The translations under genes and the position numbers were made by a program. Positions 51,145-62,670 of a stretch of DNA of 64,000 nucleotides are shown here, piece after piece. Under the pieces are notes generated by a model. The model did no database searches and was not told the DNA's origin. It saw only the letters and a list, made by a program, of their open reading frames with translations. This DNA comes from Desmodus rotundus (Eukaryota; Chordata; Mammalia; Chiroptera; Phyllostomidae): NCBI RefSeq assembly GCF_022682495.2, contig NC_071398.1, forward strand, positions 28,213,426 to 28,277,425, written 5' to 3'. Position 1 is the first letter of the stretch. The number at the start of each line of letters is the position of its first letter.

Positions 51145-51275
51145 AGGGCTCAGGAGTCCTGAGGTCAGGTCCTGCCTTGGCCACTATCTGCTGTGTGATC
51201 TTGGGCAGGTCACTTCCCCTCTCTGAGTCCCAGGGTCCTTTCTGTGTAATGAGAGGGTGGGACCGAGTGTCCCCC
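51145..51275 (+). mobile_element. MIR fragment
   Basis: CTGTGTGATCTTGGGCAGGT, CACTTCCCCTCTCTGAGTCC and GTGTAATGAGAGGGTGG are sense MIR landmarks. Confidence 0.8.
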
Positions 51276-51609
51276 CACCCCTGCCGCCTTGGGGATCTAT
51301 CCCACATCCCAGAGCACCCTGCACTCTGACCTCTGTATAGCTCTCTGATAGGCAGGAAGGCCTCCGCTCACAGCTGGCTGTGCCCTGGCAGCCCAGCCCC
51401 AGTTCCGCATGAAGGAGCCTCTCTCCTCATTTCTCCCTTCTGCTGGCTCCTGGCGGCACAGACATCTCCGTGGAACAGGGGAGCCTTGTTCCCTCCCAGG
51501 CAAAGAGAGGACAACTTAGGGACAATCAGCAGCTCCCCAGGAGAAGAGGGAAAGGGAAGGATAGCAGGGAAACTAAAACCCTAAAGACTCTTATTCACAT
51601 TCTTTCACA

Positions 51610-51849
51610 GAGCTTTTATTCCTCTAATTATAGAAAATCCAGAAACAGGTAGAAAGTATAGAGGGAAAATCCCGTAATCCATGTCCAGAGACCCCATGAG
51701 TATCATTTGGGTACATTTCTTTACAATCTCCTTGGTAAATGTTTATAGTTTCATAATTTCTACATATTGCAGGCATCCCCGTGTTGTTTCTTATAAACTC
51801 TGCATTGGTATCATTGTTATTTTCCATCTTTTTACTAAGAAAGATTTCA
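51610..51849. mobile_element. Old LINE-like segment, left of the SINE pair
   Basis: AT-rich sequence with landmarks such as GTACATTTCTTTACAATCTCC; it continues at 52257-52350 right of the tandem SINEs (AAATATATAGAACAATGGG). Resembles old L1 3' regions. Family not determined. Confidence 0.45.
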
Positions 51850-52045
51850 GCCCTCACCAGTGTGGCCCAGTTGACTGGGTGTTGTCCTGCAAAGTGAAAT
51901 GTCACCGGTTCAATCTGAGTCAGGGCACATGCCTGGGTTGTGGGTTTGGTCCCTGGTCAGGGGTGTGTGAGAGAGGCAGCCGACTGATGTTTCTCTCCCT
52001 CTCTTTCTCCCTCTCTTTCCCTCTCTCTAAAAATAAATAAATATA
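51850..52045 (+). mobile_element. VES-type bat SINE, left member of a tandem pair
   Basis: The head resembles VES but is diverged (ACCAGTGTGGCCCAGTTGAC); the CT-rich tail is followed by AAATAAATAAATA. The second SINE starts directly in its A-rich tail. The pair is bounded by AAAGATTTCA at 51840-51849 and 52257-52266. Confidence 0.9.
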
Positions 52046-52256
52046 GCCCTGGTCGGTGTGGCTCAGTGGATTGAGCACCGGTCTGCGAACCAGAGTTGCT
52101 GGCACATGCCTGGGTTGAGGGGCAGGTCCCCAGTAGGGGGTGCACAAGAGGCAGCCACACATTGATGTTTCTCTCCCTCTCTTTCTCCCTCCCTTCCCCT
52201 CTAACAATAAATCTTTGGAAAAAATAAATAACATCTTTAAATTAAAAAAATAATTA
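52046..52256 (+). mobile_element. VES-type bat SINE, right member of a tandem pair
   Basis: GCCCTGGTCGGTGTGGCTCA head, CTCTCCCTCTCTTTC tail and an irregular A-rich end. It shares the outer target-site duplication with the left copy, so it probably inserted in that copy's tail. Part of the B-box region is missing. Confidence 0.92.
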
Positions 52257-53535
52257 AAAGATTTCAAATATATAGAACAATGGGAAAAATAGGACAATAT
52301 AATTTGTATACCCGGCACCTTATTCAACTATTGTTAATGAACCTTGTTATTAATGCCTCTGTAATAGATGATGAGAGTCCGGGTACTTGGACTTGGTCAA
52401 TCACTGAACAAGCATTTATTGAGTCTCCTCTGTGCCCAGCAGTCTCCTAGGCACTGGGACCACGTCTGGGAACAGACAGTCCTGAATTTGCCAAGCAGAC
52501 ATTCTAGCGCGGGCGCCATGGAGATGCAAGTGGGTGAAGTGACATTTTCAGCAGCACAGAAGCCGCACCACCTACCTCCCTGGGAACTCAGGCGCCTTTT
52601 GGAGGGGAGAAAGGTGTCCAGAGCACTTTGCCCCGTCCGAGTGGGGTCTGCTGCCTCCGTAGGACGGAATCATCAGGACGTCGCCCAGCCAGTGGAAAAC
52701 CGGCACCGGCAGACAGGGCCCAGGCTCTCTCCTGCCAGGTGTCCGCAGCAGCCGTTGCAGGGGGGCCCAGCCCATGGCCCCCAAATTCTTGGCCACACCG
52801 AAGCAGGCCTGGTTGGTGCTTCCATAGTCCAAGGTGAAGAAACATGGAAGAATATGGGAAATGCAAAAATGTACTCATGAAATGGGGCTGATCCTATTCT
52901 TTAAAAATTCCAAGACTGCTGACTTCCCTGGCTTTTGGTGGCCATGCGTCTCTTGTTTGGTGCAAAATGGCAGTGGTTGTAAGTGGTATTTTTAAAATGT
53001 CCTTACTTGGCAAAACAAAAAGTTGGCAACCCTCTGTTGGTCCCCAACACTGGGGGGGGAAAGAAGTGCTAACGTATGATGTCTCCGAACTGGGAGCTGG
53101 CAGCTGGTCCATCCCACGCGCTCTCAGAGGATGGAACTGGCCACGATCTACATGGTGAGCCCCCTTCTACTTTCCAAACCCAAGTTCAAGTTTCTTACCA
53201 TGTAGGCTGTCCCAGTATCCACGGGCCCCAAGCCTTGAGAGGCAGGACCACCTGGGAGACAGGTGAGCCCTCTCAGTCAGTGCAGGGACTCAGCAAAACA
53301 AAGCCCGGGGTGGCCAGGGGTACAGCCTCCTGGAAGACAGGCACCTTTATCCCTGCTCTCTGGGTGAGGAAACGGCACGAGACGGTTTGTGTTCTGTGCT
53401 GGAGGAGATCAGAGCTGAGTGTGAAAGCTGTGCCCTCCCTCCACGCCATGTCCTGATTTCACCAGTCAGGAAAATAATCACCTGGGGGAGATCAGTGCAA
53501 GCTCAACAGTTTTTATTTGGCAAAGTCAGAAACTT

Positions 53536-53748
53536 TTTTTTTTATCCTTACCTATGGGCAATTTTTAAATTGCTTTCAGAGAGAGAGGAAGAGAGAAACA
53601 GAGAGAAACATTGATCGATTGCCTCGCAAACATGCCCTGACAGGGGATCGAACCTGCCGCCTAGGTATGTACCCTGACCAGGAATTGAACCTGTGACCCT
53701 TCTGTCTATGGAATGATGCTTCAACCAACTGAGCCACAGCAGCCAGGG
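53536..53748 (-). mobile_element. VES-related SINE
   Basis: Reverse copy with GAACCTGTGACCC and CAACCAACTGAGCCAC complements of the tRNA boxes. The 9-bp flank CAGAAACTT occurs at 53527-53535 and 53749-53757. It carries an extra GACAGGGGATCGAACC block, as if part of the head were duplicated. Confidence 0.85.
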
Positions 53749-53757
53749 CAGAAACTT

Positions 53758-53917
53758 CTTTTTAAATTGATGACAAGAGAGAGAGACATTGATTTGTTGT
53801 TCTACTTATTTAGGCATTCATTGGTTGCTTCTTGTATGTGTCCTGACCAGGGATCAAACCCCACAACTTTGTTGTATCAGGACGATGCTCTAACCAACTG
53901 ATCTACCCAGCCAGGGC
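53758..53917 (-). mobile_element. VES-related SINE, older copy
   Basis: Reverse copy directly beside the previous one, with TGACCAGGGATCAAACC and CTAACCAACTGATC complements of the tRNA-like boxes and a CAGCCAGGGC edge. Confidence 0.82.
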
Positions 53918-54134
53918 CCAGGAACATTTTTTTAAAATTGCCCAGAATGCTGTCTCTCTATTCAGAGAAAGAATTCTGTAACACCAGAGAGAGAGAAAGG
54001 TGACCATGGAGGAGAGGCCAGTAGCCCACTCACGCTGACATACACTAAACGCTCAGGGTCCTCTGTTTTGAACTCCTAAAAACATTGATGGAGGTCCTCC
54101 CTGACCCCCAGCCCACCTTTGGGGATGGCCGTAG

Positions 54135-54310
54135 CCGAACTGCCTGGTTTGAACCCCAGCTCTTCCACCTTCCAGCTGTGTGACTCTGGACCAGGTCTGA
54201 CCTGCCCCAGGCTTCACCTGAGATGTGAATGGGAAGACAGCCTCCTTCCTATGAACGAGAACACAGCGCTTTGACGGGGTCTAGCACATAGTGAGTGCTC
54301 CCTGAGGGCT
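54135..54310 (+). mobile_element. MIR
   Basis: TGCCTGGTTTGAACCCCAGC, CAGCTGTGTGACTCTGGACC and CTAGCACATAGTGAGTGCTC span nearly the whole sense MIR. Confidence 0.85.
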
Positions 54311-54979
54311 GGCTGCTTTTCTTCCCACTCCTGGAGCAGGGGGACTGGCTGGGCTCGGTTCAGGAGCTCTCTGGCAGAGGGGGAGGATGGGGAGCATGAG
54401 GAGGAAAGTGGGAAGACACCCAAGATCAACTCTGCTGACTTCAGGCTTCCAGTGAAGCCGGCCACCGGCCAAGCCGCCTCTGTCAGAGGGAACAAAGGGT
54501 GACCTCCCTGCAGGCTCTTTGATTCCACAAGGACACCTCACAGCATCGTCCTCGGGCTGCACAGGACTTTTTTTCTTTAAACAATAAGTGCTGAGCTCTC
54601 GTGTTTCCTCTCTCAGAGGGCAGCATCCGCCCCGATGAATTGACAGTCCGCCACTTTTGGCTGAGATGACCACCTCGGAGGCCAAGATGCGGGGGCTGGG
54701 CCCAGCCAGGCCAGGGCGCCATCCAGGAGGGAAACTGCAGCCCTGGGGCCCGGCAAAGTCACCCCTGCCCCCGCCCCCGAGACCAAGTCCCTCCCAGGTC
54801 CAAGTGACGACAAGTTGTTAGAGGAGAGCTTAATGAGAACTTGGAAATTTCCACAGAACGCCAATTTGGGCACGGCTCTTTGGACTGCTAAATGATAAAT
54901 TAAAAAAATAACCTTTAGAACTCGAAGCGATGCGCAGTCAGGGTTCATGTCCACACATGGGTGCTTTGGGGTTGTCCTG

Positions 54980-55110
54980 AAGCCATTCATTCATTCAGTA
55001 CAGTTTTTACGGAGCAACTGCCCAGGGTGGGGCCCTGGAGGACTGTGGTAGACCAGGCAGGTGGGTGTCCTGATGTCCTGGAGTCCTGCTCTGGAGGGAG
55101 CTCCCGATAA
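54980..55110 (-). mobile_element. L2 3' fragment
   Basis: CATTCATTCATTCAGTACAG and the following GGGGCCCTGGAGG resemble the reverse of an L2 3' end. Confidence 0.5.
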
Positions 55111-55194
55111 AACACGAGCAGGTCAGCTTCCTGGGTGGGAAGGAGTGGGTCCAGAACGCCTGGTAGAAGAGGGAGTAGGAGCGGAGAGGAGCTG

Positions 55195-56132
55195 CCGCCC
55201 CCACCAGGATGGCTGAAATCAGAAAGGTGGGCGATAACAAGCGTTGGTGAGAGACATCCGAACCCATCTGCACTGCGGGTGGGGACGGAACCCCGCGTGG
55301 CCGCTATGGGGCCAGCCTGGCAGGGAAACAGTCACCGTGTCATTCCTCTGCTAGGTCTGTACCCAGGAGAAATGAAAACACCCACCCACACAAGAACTGT
55401 CACACAAGTGTTCACAGCCGCTCTATTTCCCACAGCCAAAAAGTGAAGGCAACCCCAGGTCTGTTCCCAGACGATGGAAAAGCAAGCCGTGGTCTGCCAT
55501 ACAGGGTGGTATTACTCGGCCGTTATAGAAAAAGGAGCAAAGCACTGGTACAGGTTATGACATGGGAGAACCTTGAAAACATGACAAGGGACAGGAGCCA
55601 GTCACAGGAAACCCACCCACTATGTGACTCCATGTGTGTGAAATGTCCAGAATCGCAAAATTCACAGAGACAGAAAGTCGACTAATGGTGGCCAGGGTCT
55701 AGTGGGGGGGGGGGCAGGAGTGACAGGAGAGGGTACGGGGGTTCAGTGTGGGGTGATGAGAACGTTCTGGAATTACATCCTGGTGATGGTGCACACCAGG
55801 GAATATATTAAAAACTGCCGCCCTGGCTGGTGTGGTTCAGCGGATTGAGCACTGGCCTGAGAACCGAAAGGTTGCTGGTTCAATTTCCATTCAGGGCATA
55901 GGGCTGGGTTGCAGGCTGGGTTCCCATCTGGGGGGCGTGTAAGAGGCAACCAATTGATGTGTCTCTCCCGCACTGATGTTTCTCTCCCTCTCTTTCTCTT
56001 TCCCTTCCCCTCTCTCTAAAAATAAATAAATAAAATCTGTAAAAAAACCCAAAAAACAAACAAACCCTGCCAAATTGTGCATTCTAAAATTTTATAGTGA
56101 TTTTATAGTGTGTGAATTCTATTTCAATAGTT
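55195..56132 (+). mobile_element. Old L1 3' end, interrupted by a SINE
   Basis: The same L1M 3' landmarks as at 15665 (AGGAGAAATGAAAACACC, GTGAAATGTCCAGAATC, GATGAGAACGTTCTGGAATTA, ATTAAAAACTGCC) up to 55819; after the VES copy the end continues as AAATTGTGCATTCTAAAATTTT and TTCTATTTCAATAG. Confidence 0.85.
55820..56068 (+). mobile_element. VES-type bat SINE inside an L1 remnant
   Basis: Full-length copy with GCCCTGGCTGGTGTGG head, GGTTGCTGGTTCAATT box B, CT-rich tail and AAATAAATAAATAAA. It splits an L1 3' end: L1 sequence resumes at about 56069. Confidence 0.95.
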
Positions 56133-56499
56133 TTAAGAAGTGGACAGAGGGGCCAGAAAATGGGGGCTATCCATCTTTCAAGGAGCCCTTCGCTGGAAGT
56201 CCTGGAAAGCACAGAGTATTCATTCAAGATCTTCTTGCTGGGGGTTATTTCTGTGGCCTGGGCTGCCCGGGGGAGGTGCTGGTTCATTTGGAGCAAGTAC
56301 AAGCTCTATCTAGAAAGGTAGGCAAGCTGGAGTCAACAGGCAGGCCCAAGGTGGCCACCTCTTTGCTGCTCAAAAGATCAGCCAGATCCTTCTGCCCTTC
56401 CAAACCAGGCCTGGCTGGACCCTCCCGGTTTAAATGTGCAGCCTTTTAACGAAAGGGAATGGCGAGGGGCGGCCGCACTGTCGGACAGGTTGCTCGCTG

Positions 56500-56670
56500 T
56501 GCGAGCACGGTTACTGGACCTTCGCTCTGTGCCAGAAACTGTACTGAGCGCTCTCTCTGCAATAGCCTCTGTTTAACCCTCACACTCACCCTCTGGGGGG
56601 AGTCATCATCCTCAGCTTCTGACCCGAGGAGCCTTGGGAAGTTCCATGCTTCCCCAAAGTCACACTCCTT
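56500..56670 (-). mobile_element. MIR
   Basis: CTGTGCCAGAAACTGTACTG, AACCCTCACACTCACCCTCT and AGTCACACTCC are the reverse of MIR. Confidence 0.7.
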
Positions 56671-56859
56671 CCTCTTCCCGCTGCATCGGGAGGACGCAGC
56701 TCTGGTGGGAGCCTGGGCTTCCTGCAAAGCTGGCGCTGTCTAACCACAGGCAGGGGCAGGAGTTCTCCACCACAGGCCTCCCCTAGCCCACGGGCCGGTG
56801 GCCTGCCTGTAGCTGGGCTTTAGCTTTCAGAAGCACTGTGGTTAGACGTGGGGGTCAGG

Positions 56860-57025
56860 GGTCAACAGGACTTGGGTCCAACCTTGCTGGCTCTGTTCTG
56901 GTGTGTTGTTCAGTCTCTCTGGGCGACCATGTTCTCATCTGTGAAATGGGTAGTAACAATGTCTTTCTAGAACTGCTGCAAGGATTCATGCAGAGAAGCC
57001 CCTAGTCCGTGTTAATGTTCAGAAC
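56860..57025 (+). mobile_element. MIR
   Basis: ATGTTCTCATCTGTGAAATG, GGTAGTAACAATG and CTGCAAGGATTCATGCAG are sense MIR landmarks. Confidence 0.75.
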
Positions 57026-57084
57026 CACGTGGTGATTGCTTGTCCCCACCAGCCCTCGAGAGCAGGGGACTCCACTGTCCTGTT

Positions 57085-57170
57085 CTCAGCGGTACCCGGT
57101 GCCTAGTGCACTTCCTGGCACGTAGTACGCACACATTCATATTTTTTGAACCAATGAATGAACGAGTGCG
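57085..57170 (+). mobile_element. L2 3' end fragment
   Basis: TGCCTAGTGCACTTCCTGGC, GTAGTACGCACACATTCATA and CCAATGAATGAACGAG follow the L2 3' end. Confidence 0.55.
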
Positions 57171-58069
57171 ACCCAGTGCCAAGAACTGGGCTGAGACTGT
57201 AGGACAGTCCTCTGGAAATCACCAGATGCCTCTTAGAAGGGGCCCCAGCCCCCAGGGGCCCCACCCTGGGCAGAGGTCAGACTCTCCGTGGGTGGTCCTG
57301 CACTGGCTCGATCAGCGCGAAGTCCAGAAACCTCAGCTGGGCTGGGGGGAGACCTGGCCTCTCCTGTTTCGGCCTTGCTGGCAACGTGACCTTCCCCACC
57401 TGGCCCTGTCCATCTCGCTGGCTGTGGGCTGCCGGCTTGCCTTTCACATGGCGAGGGGCACCTTCCCATCTGCACAGCCTCGCGGAGACTTTCCTCTCCA
57501 GCTCTCAAGTTACATTCCATTCACAAAAAACAATCTAGATCTTAAGATGTGTGAGCACATTATAAGGAAAAAAGTGAGGTGGAAAAATGTGGTCAAGAAG
57601 GAGTGAGCTGGGATTGGGGCACAGGAAATGGCTACAGCCAGCCACCCCCTTCCCCTCCCGACCCCCGCACGCATGCCAGCTGGGGAGCCTCCCCATCTGC
57701 TGCGTGGGCTTCCAGTCTCAGAGCTGCCCGCTCAGTGGAGGGGCTAGGGGGCTGAGCCAGGGAGGCAAAGCAATTTGGAGGGGAGCCCCCAGTGACCAAC
57801 CACTCCATTCTTTCCTCTTGACCAGGGCTACCAGGTATGTGGGGCAGGTTGTCCACTCTGTGAGAGCACCTGGCTCCATCCGACAAGCCACGTGCCCCGG
57901 CACGGGGCTCTGTCACCCAGCTGGGGCATTTTTCGCTACACATACAAGGCCACTGAATAGGCTGCTGGTCCTGGCTCCTGTATCTTTACTTCTAATATGC
58001 TTTAAACAGAACTTTGCTGAGTGTGGCCCCCTTACTCTGAGACACTCCTGGCTCCAACTGACCTACAGG

Positions 58070-58099
58070 ATTAATAATAATAATAATAATAATAATAAT
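58070..58099. repeat. (AAT)n microsatellite
   Basis: About nine TAA/AAT units directly left of a MIR copy. Confidence 0.95.
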
Positions 58100-58375
58100 T
58101 GCAGCAATCACATTTCCTGGCCAGCCACTGTGCCCAGACTGTGCTAAGGAATTTGTGTGCAATGCTTCACCCCCCCATCACATACCGTCTGTGTTATGAA
58201 GCATGCCACATATAGAAAACAGTCATATGCTGTTTAACAAATCACAAGCCACTTTAACCCTCACAGAAGCCCCATGAGGTAGTACTCCTACCACCCCCTT
58301 TTCCAGATGAGGAAACTGAGGCGCAGAGAGGCCAAACTGCAGCCCTGAGGTCATACAGTGTGTGGTAGGGGCAGG
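58085..58375 (-). mobile_element. MIR next to an AAT microsatellite
   Basis: CACTGTGCCCAGACTGTGC, CATGAGGTAGTACTCCTACC, GATGAGGAAACTGAGGCGCA and AGGTCATACAGTG follow the reverse of MIR, with an insertion around 58165-58250. Confidence 0.75.
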
Positions 58376-58644
58376 ATGTGAAGGCCTCTGGGCATATCAG
58401 TGCACAGGCCCCTGTGCTGACTCATCTCTGCGAGTCCTCTCAGCAACCCTGCGATGGGCTTCTCTCCTTGTCCCCACGTTCCAGATGGGACACTGAGCTC
58501 AGAGGGATCAACCACTTGTCCAGGGCTCCAGGTGGAAGAGGCCCACCTCTCACACCCTGGACTCTGCTGTGCACATCGTAGGTGCTAAATACACACGGCT
58601 TGAGTGAGCATTGCGGGGCATAAAGCATAGCAGGGGCCCTGCCG

Positions 58645-58648
<4 letters not shown>

Positions 58649-58679
<31 letters not shown>
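58649..58679. repeat. (CT)n microsatellite
   Basis: About 15 CT units in intergenic sequence. Confidence 0.95.
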
Positions 58680-58681
<2 letters not shown>

Positions 58682-58924
58682 GGAAGTTTTGTGAGAGGCT
58701 GTCAGATGCCCTTCCCAGGAGGTCTGGTCACACATGCAGCCTGGTGGGGGCCCCTCCCTGCTTCTGTACTTCCTGCCCAAGACAGGTTTGCCGGCCTTTG
58801 CCTCCCACTGGATGGCCACTTGCAGGAGTGGGAGCCTGGCCTGGCGCATCCCTGCAGCCCACCACATCATGCACTCAGTAGGATCTAAATGGGATGGAAT
58901 CCAAAGAGTGTGGTAGTTTCTGCA

Positions 58925-59125
58925 GCTGGAAGAGCCAGCACTCAGATCCCACTCCCGGTCTTGCCACCTCGAGAAAGTGACTTTGCTGCTTGAGAACTCG
59001 GTTTCCTCACCACGAAATGGGATGAACTTTGCCCTCAGGTTTGTTGTGTGGCTTCAACCGCCTACTCTTCATAACATGCCTGGGAGTGTGTCAGCACACA
59101 GTAGGTGCACAATAAGCGCTCTCTT
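58925..59125 (+). mobile_element. MIR
   Basis: CGGTCTTGCCACCTCGAGAA, CTCGGTTTCCTCACCACGAA and CACAGTAGGTGCACAATAAG span the sense MIR. Confidence 0.75.
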
Positions 59126-60334
59126 TGCCAGCCTGTGTGCTGGCAGTGGCAGAACCGGGGCACAGACAGATCTGGAGGCTTAAACAAAACCAGGGACTGC
59201 TTTTCACATCGCACCCTGGGCCCCATGGCCCCACAAGGCTTACTCCTGTTCTGGCCTTTTTTCCCTGTTGCATCTGTCAGTATCATAAATACTTGCAAGG
59301 GGAAGAAAAAAAAATTTCCCCCAGACTTGACGTCAACACAAACAGCCCTAATTGGTCCTGGAGCCTCATAATTCTCGGATTGTCTTGACCGTGTGTATCT
59401 AGGAAATTCACAGCAGCAGAGGTGAAGGGTGTTTTCATTCGTAAATTGAAGTAGAGGCTTTGTCTTCAGCTGAGAGTGGGCTCCGACCCTTCGCCTGGGG
59501 GCACTTTTTCTGTGTGCGCAGAAATCTGACTTATCACTTTTTAGGGGAAGGAGAAAATGCATGAATATTTAATTATTCTGCTGCCAGGAGGAGAGGGTTG
59601 GGGCCTAAATGAATAAAGAGCTGGATTTTCCTTTTCAAGGCCAAGGCAGGACCCGCTCTAGCCCTCAGGATTTCTCCCTGTCCTCGCATTTGGGCCACAA
59701 ACTGTCATGTTCCTGCCACCCCGGCGTCTCCAGTTTAGGAAGCAGTCAGCTGCAGGCAAGTTTGGGTAATTTCCAGTCGGTTCTTCTGGGCTCCTTGGCA
59801 TACTTTTTCCCTTGCAACAAACATAGATGAAGGGGTGGGGGAGGGTGGGGAGAGGGGAGGTGAGGCCCAAGCACGTCTTTGGCCGAGAACTGCTGGCTGA
59901 GAGGGAAGGGGGTGGGGGGCCTGTGGCTGACAAAGCTAGAACATTCTACGATGTGGAAGCCAAAAATTTCCAAAAGAAACATTCTGTAGCTTCCAGTCTG
60001 TAAGAGGAGGAAGAGGATTTCCTCTTTGGGCAGCTTCTGGGGGCTCTGGGGAGGGCCCCCATCAATGACGACCAGCACCGAGGCGTGGTCTCAAGGGAGG
60101 GGGACAGGAAACAGGGTCGAGAGTCTGGGCAGGACCAAATTTGGAGAAACTAAGGGCTAGGAAGTTCAGCCCAGGAGGAACAGGACTCTGTAGAGGCAGA
60201 GTGTTCTTTGCCACTGGTGGTCTTGGGGAGAGCTGCCTTTGCATCCTTGTGGGTAAACTGAGGCACCACAGTATCTCTACTTTGCAGAACAAGCTTCCAA
60301 GACAGCCGCATGTCATAGGGAATAATCATGAGGA

Positions 60335-60480
60335 TCATTTGCTGAATAGCAACTGTGCACCACAGACTTCCACTACGCTCCCTGCAGCCTCAGCTCACCC
60401 TGCAGGGGACAGGCCATCAGGCTCACGCGACAGATGTAGAAACTGCGGCTCCGAGAGTAGAGCGATCTGACTCAAGCTCC
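60335..60480 (-). mobile_element. MIR fragment
   Basis: TTTGCTGAATAGCAACTGTG and CAGATGTAGAAACTGCGGCT are the reverse of MIR. Confidence 0.6.
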
Positions 60481-61039
60481 TTAGAAACAGACACCTTGTT
60501 CTCCGATATGTATTTTTGTCATGCTAGTATTAATTTCTCAATGACAACAGTACACTGAACATAAAGGCATTCTATATAAACTATTGAACACAAACTAATG
60601 GGGATTTCAAATTTTGAAAACAACCACTAGGACTAATTGAGACCATTACATTATACCGATTTTGCTAGAGCAAGTTCCTTTGTTGTCATCTAGAGAAAAT
60701 TGACATCTTTGGCACCAATAAAGCTATAATATAAATACAAAAATGTTTTTTTAAATAAGAAAGAGGTCCACAGTACGGTGTCCCCTTGGACGTGGCGGCT
60801 TGTGCGAAGTGCAGCCTAGACAATGGAACGTAGTGGCCCTGACGAGTAAGTGGGTTTGAACTAGCAGCTGCCTGTCCAGCCCGGGCACCACCCAAGAGCA
60901 TCCCATGGCTTAATTGGCTTGTGACTTGCCCCACCCCCCAGCTCCTAATCACTACTGACAAAGAGTGCTGATGGGTCAGAACAGAAGGAATAGAAGGAAT
61001 GCAGGAGACTGGGCTTATATAAAAAGTATCACTTTTTCC

Positions 61040-61115
61040 CCAGCGCTACACAGGGCCTGGTACACAGTGGGCACTTTGTAATGCAGATGGAATGAACGAA
61101 TGTATGAATGAAAGC
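61040..61115 (+). mobile_element. L2 3' end fragment
   Basis: GGGCCTGGTACACAGTGGGC and GAATGAACGAATGTATGAATG follow the L2 3' end. Confidence 0.6.
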
Positions 61116-61734
61116 TAACTCCATGCTCCCCTCCCCTCACTCCTTCTTGTCTTCTCAGCACACAGTACTGAGGTCAGGGACGGCGGCAGATGGAGGGCCA
61201 CGATTCTAACTCTCACTGACCCAGGGGGACAGGAGCTAGTTCCCACAGGCCCTGGAACACCACGAGCTCAGGCCAGAATCTCCTGTAATCAGGGACAATG
61301 CTTGGCCCTAAGTCCTGAAGGACATCCCAGGGTCTCCGGAGGCTGGACTGGTCCTGCCAAGTGCCCTGGCCTTCTGCCTGCCCGGCATGGCCTGCTGAGG
61401 GTGGGGCCCACCTGGCGACTCCTTCCTCCCAGCTGCTGGCTCCCGGGGTTCCGGCCACACCTTTCCTGTGGCCGCCCCTTCTCTTCCCGGTACCCACCCT
61501 CCTGGCCAGGCTGCTCCATTTTCTGTCTGCCACCACTCCCAGCCTTTCGGGGCTGCTCCCTGGTAGTTGGATTTCGAGGCTCAGCTCCCTCGGAGGTGTC
61601 AGACTGGGGAGATGGCCCTGTGCACCTGACTCAGTTGTCATGCTTGGTAGGGGGTGGCTTTTGAGACACAGGTGCTCATCTACAAAATAGCCGTTGTGTG
61701 AGTGCCCCTCCAAACTCATTCCTCAGACTCTGCT

Positions 61735-61870
61735 CAGCGGCCCTCAGGTAGGCAAGCGCCATGACCCCACTGCCACGATTGGAAAACTGAGGCTCTGAGA
61801 GGTCGAGTGACGCAATGAGGCCCCACAACTAAGTTTACAGGGTGGCAGGGGGTGGAGTAAAGCTTTGAGC
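61735..61870 (-). mobile_element. MIR fragment
   Basis: GGAAAACTGAGGCTCTGAGA and GGTCGAGTGACGCAATGAGG are the reverse of MIR. Confidence 0.65.
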
Positions 61871-62564
61871 CCAGGGGTACCTGCCTCCAAATATGGAGGG
61901 TCTAATCATTCTGCAATCCTGCCTTAGGGAGGCGCTGCGAACCCCGGGGCTCGGCCAGCATCAGCCCCCTCAGTCAGGCTGCACCTGTGATCTCATGCCT
62001 GCTAGAGGGGTCTGGGATTAGGGTGGAACCAGAGAGGACATCCCCCCCCCCTTCACTAACTCCTAGCCCCAGTAACTTCCAACAGAACACCCTGAACAGG
62101 CCAGAAAGTCAAGTGCACTTGGCCCAAATAGTGGTTCTTCCGGCGGGGAGCAGAAGCAGCCTTGTTGCTTCCCTGTAAAGTTTTTCCAAGACAGGCCCTA
62201 GTGTGCGTGAGAGTGTGACCCCGACACCTGGTGGGCAGGGGGCTCTTTGGGTCCTGGCAGTCAGAGAGAGGGCGCAGGCAGGGGGCAGAAGGAAAAGGGT
62301 GAGTGGAGACAGGGACCCCCAGTCAAGCCACAAGACTGAGGGGGAGCGTTATGAGTTTCCTGAGTAAAGGGCCCAGGGAGAGAAATCAGGGTTCCTTGGG
62401 AAGTCCCCAGGTCTGGGGGTATGTCTGTACCCCCCACCCCCCAGTAAAGTCCTGTCAGGTGGAGCCCGTGCTGCTGAGGAGAGGGCCCTTGCCTAGGGGT
62501 GAGGACAGTCACATCTCAGCCTGTCTCGTGGGTGACCAGTTGCCACGTTCCTGGAGAGATGCAT

Positions 62565-62670
62565 CACCACTCCGGCCCTCAGTTTCCTCATCTGGAAAGT
62601 GAGCGACAAAAAGTTTCTACCTTATGGGGGTGTTGCCAGGAGCCGATAAGCTGTCGCTGTGAAATCAAGG
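62565..62670 (+). mobile_element. MIR fragment
   Basis: CCTCAGTTTCCTCATCTGGA and TATGGGGGTGTTGCCAGGAG follow the sense MIR. Confidence 0.7.

Larger units (their letters stand above)
42840..51600. other. Intergenic sequence upstream of CIBAR2, proximal part
   Basis: No gene can be supported. It contains the AC repeat, an MLT1-like LTR, two reverse VES SINEs, an unclassified old repeat (46240-46605), an L1 segment (47380-48000) and MIRs. The unrepeated parts (45435-46240, 48310-50065, 50180-51145) show only frames without recognisable products. Confidence 0.7.

Noticed and set aside
57040..57606. 188-codon open frame on the + strand
   Set aside because: Composition is that of GC-rich noncoding DNA, with no known domain, no splice context and a MIR/L2 relic at its start.
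61213..61719. 168-codon open frame on the - strand
   Set aside because: Low-complexity GC-rich translation without a recognisable family; overlapping frames on the + strand are equally long.
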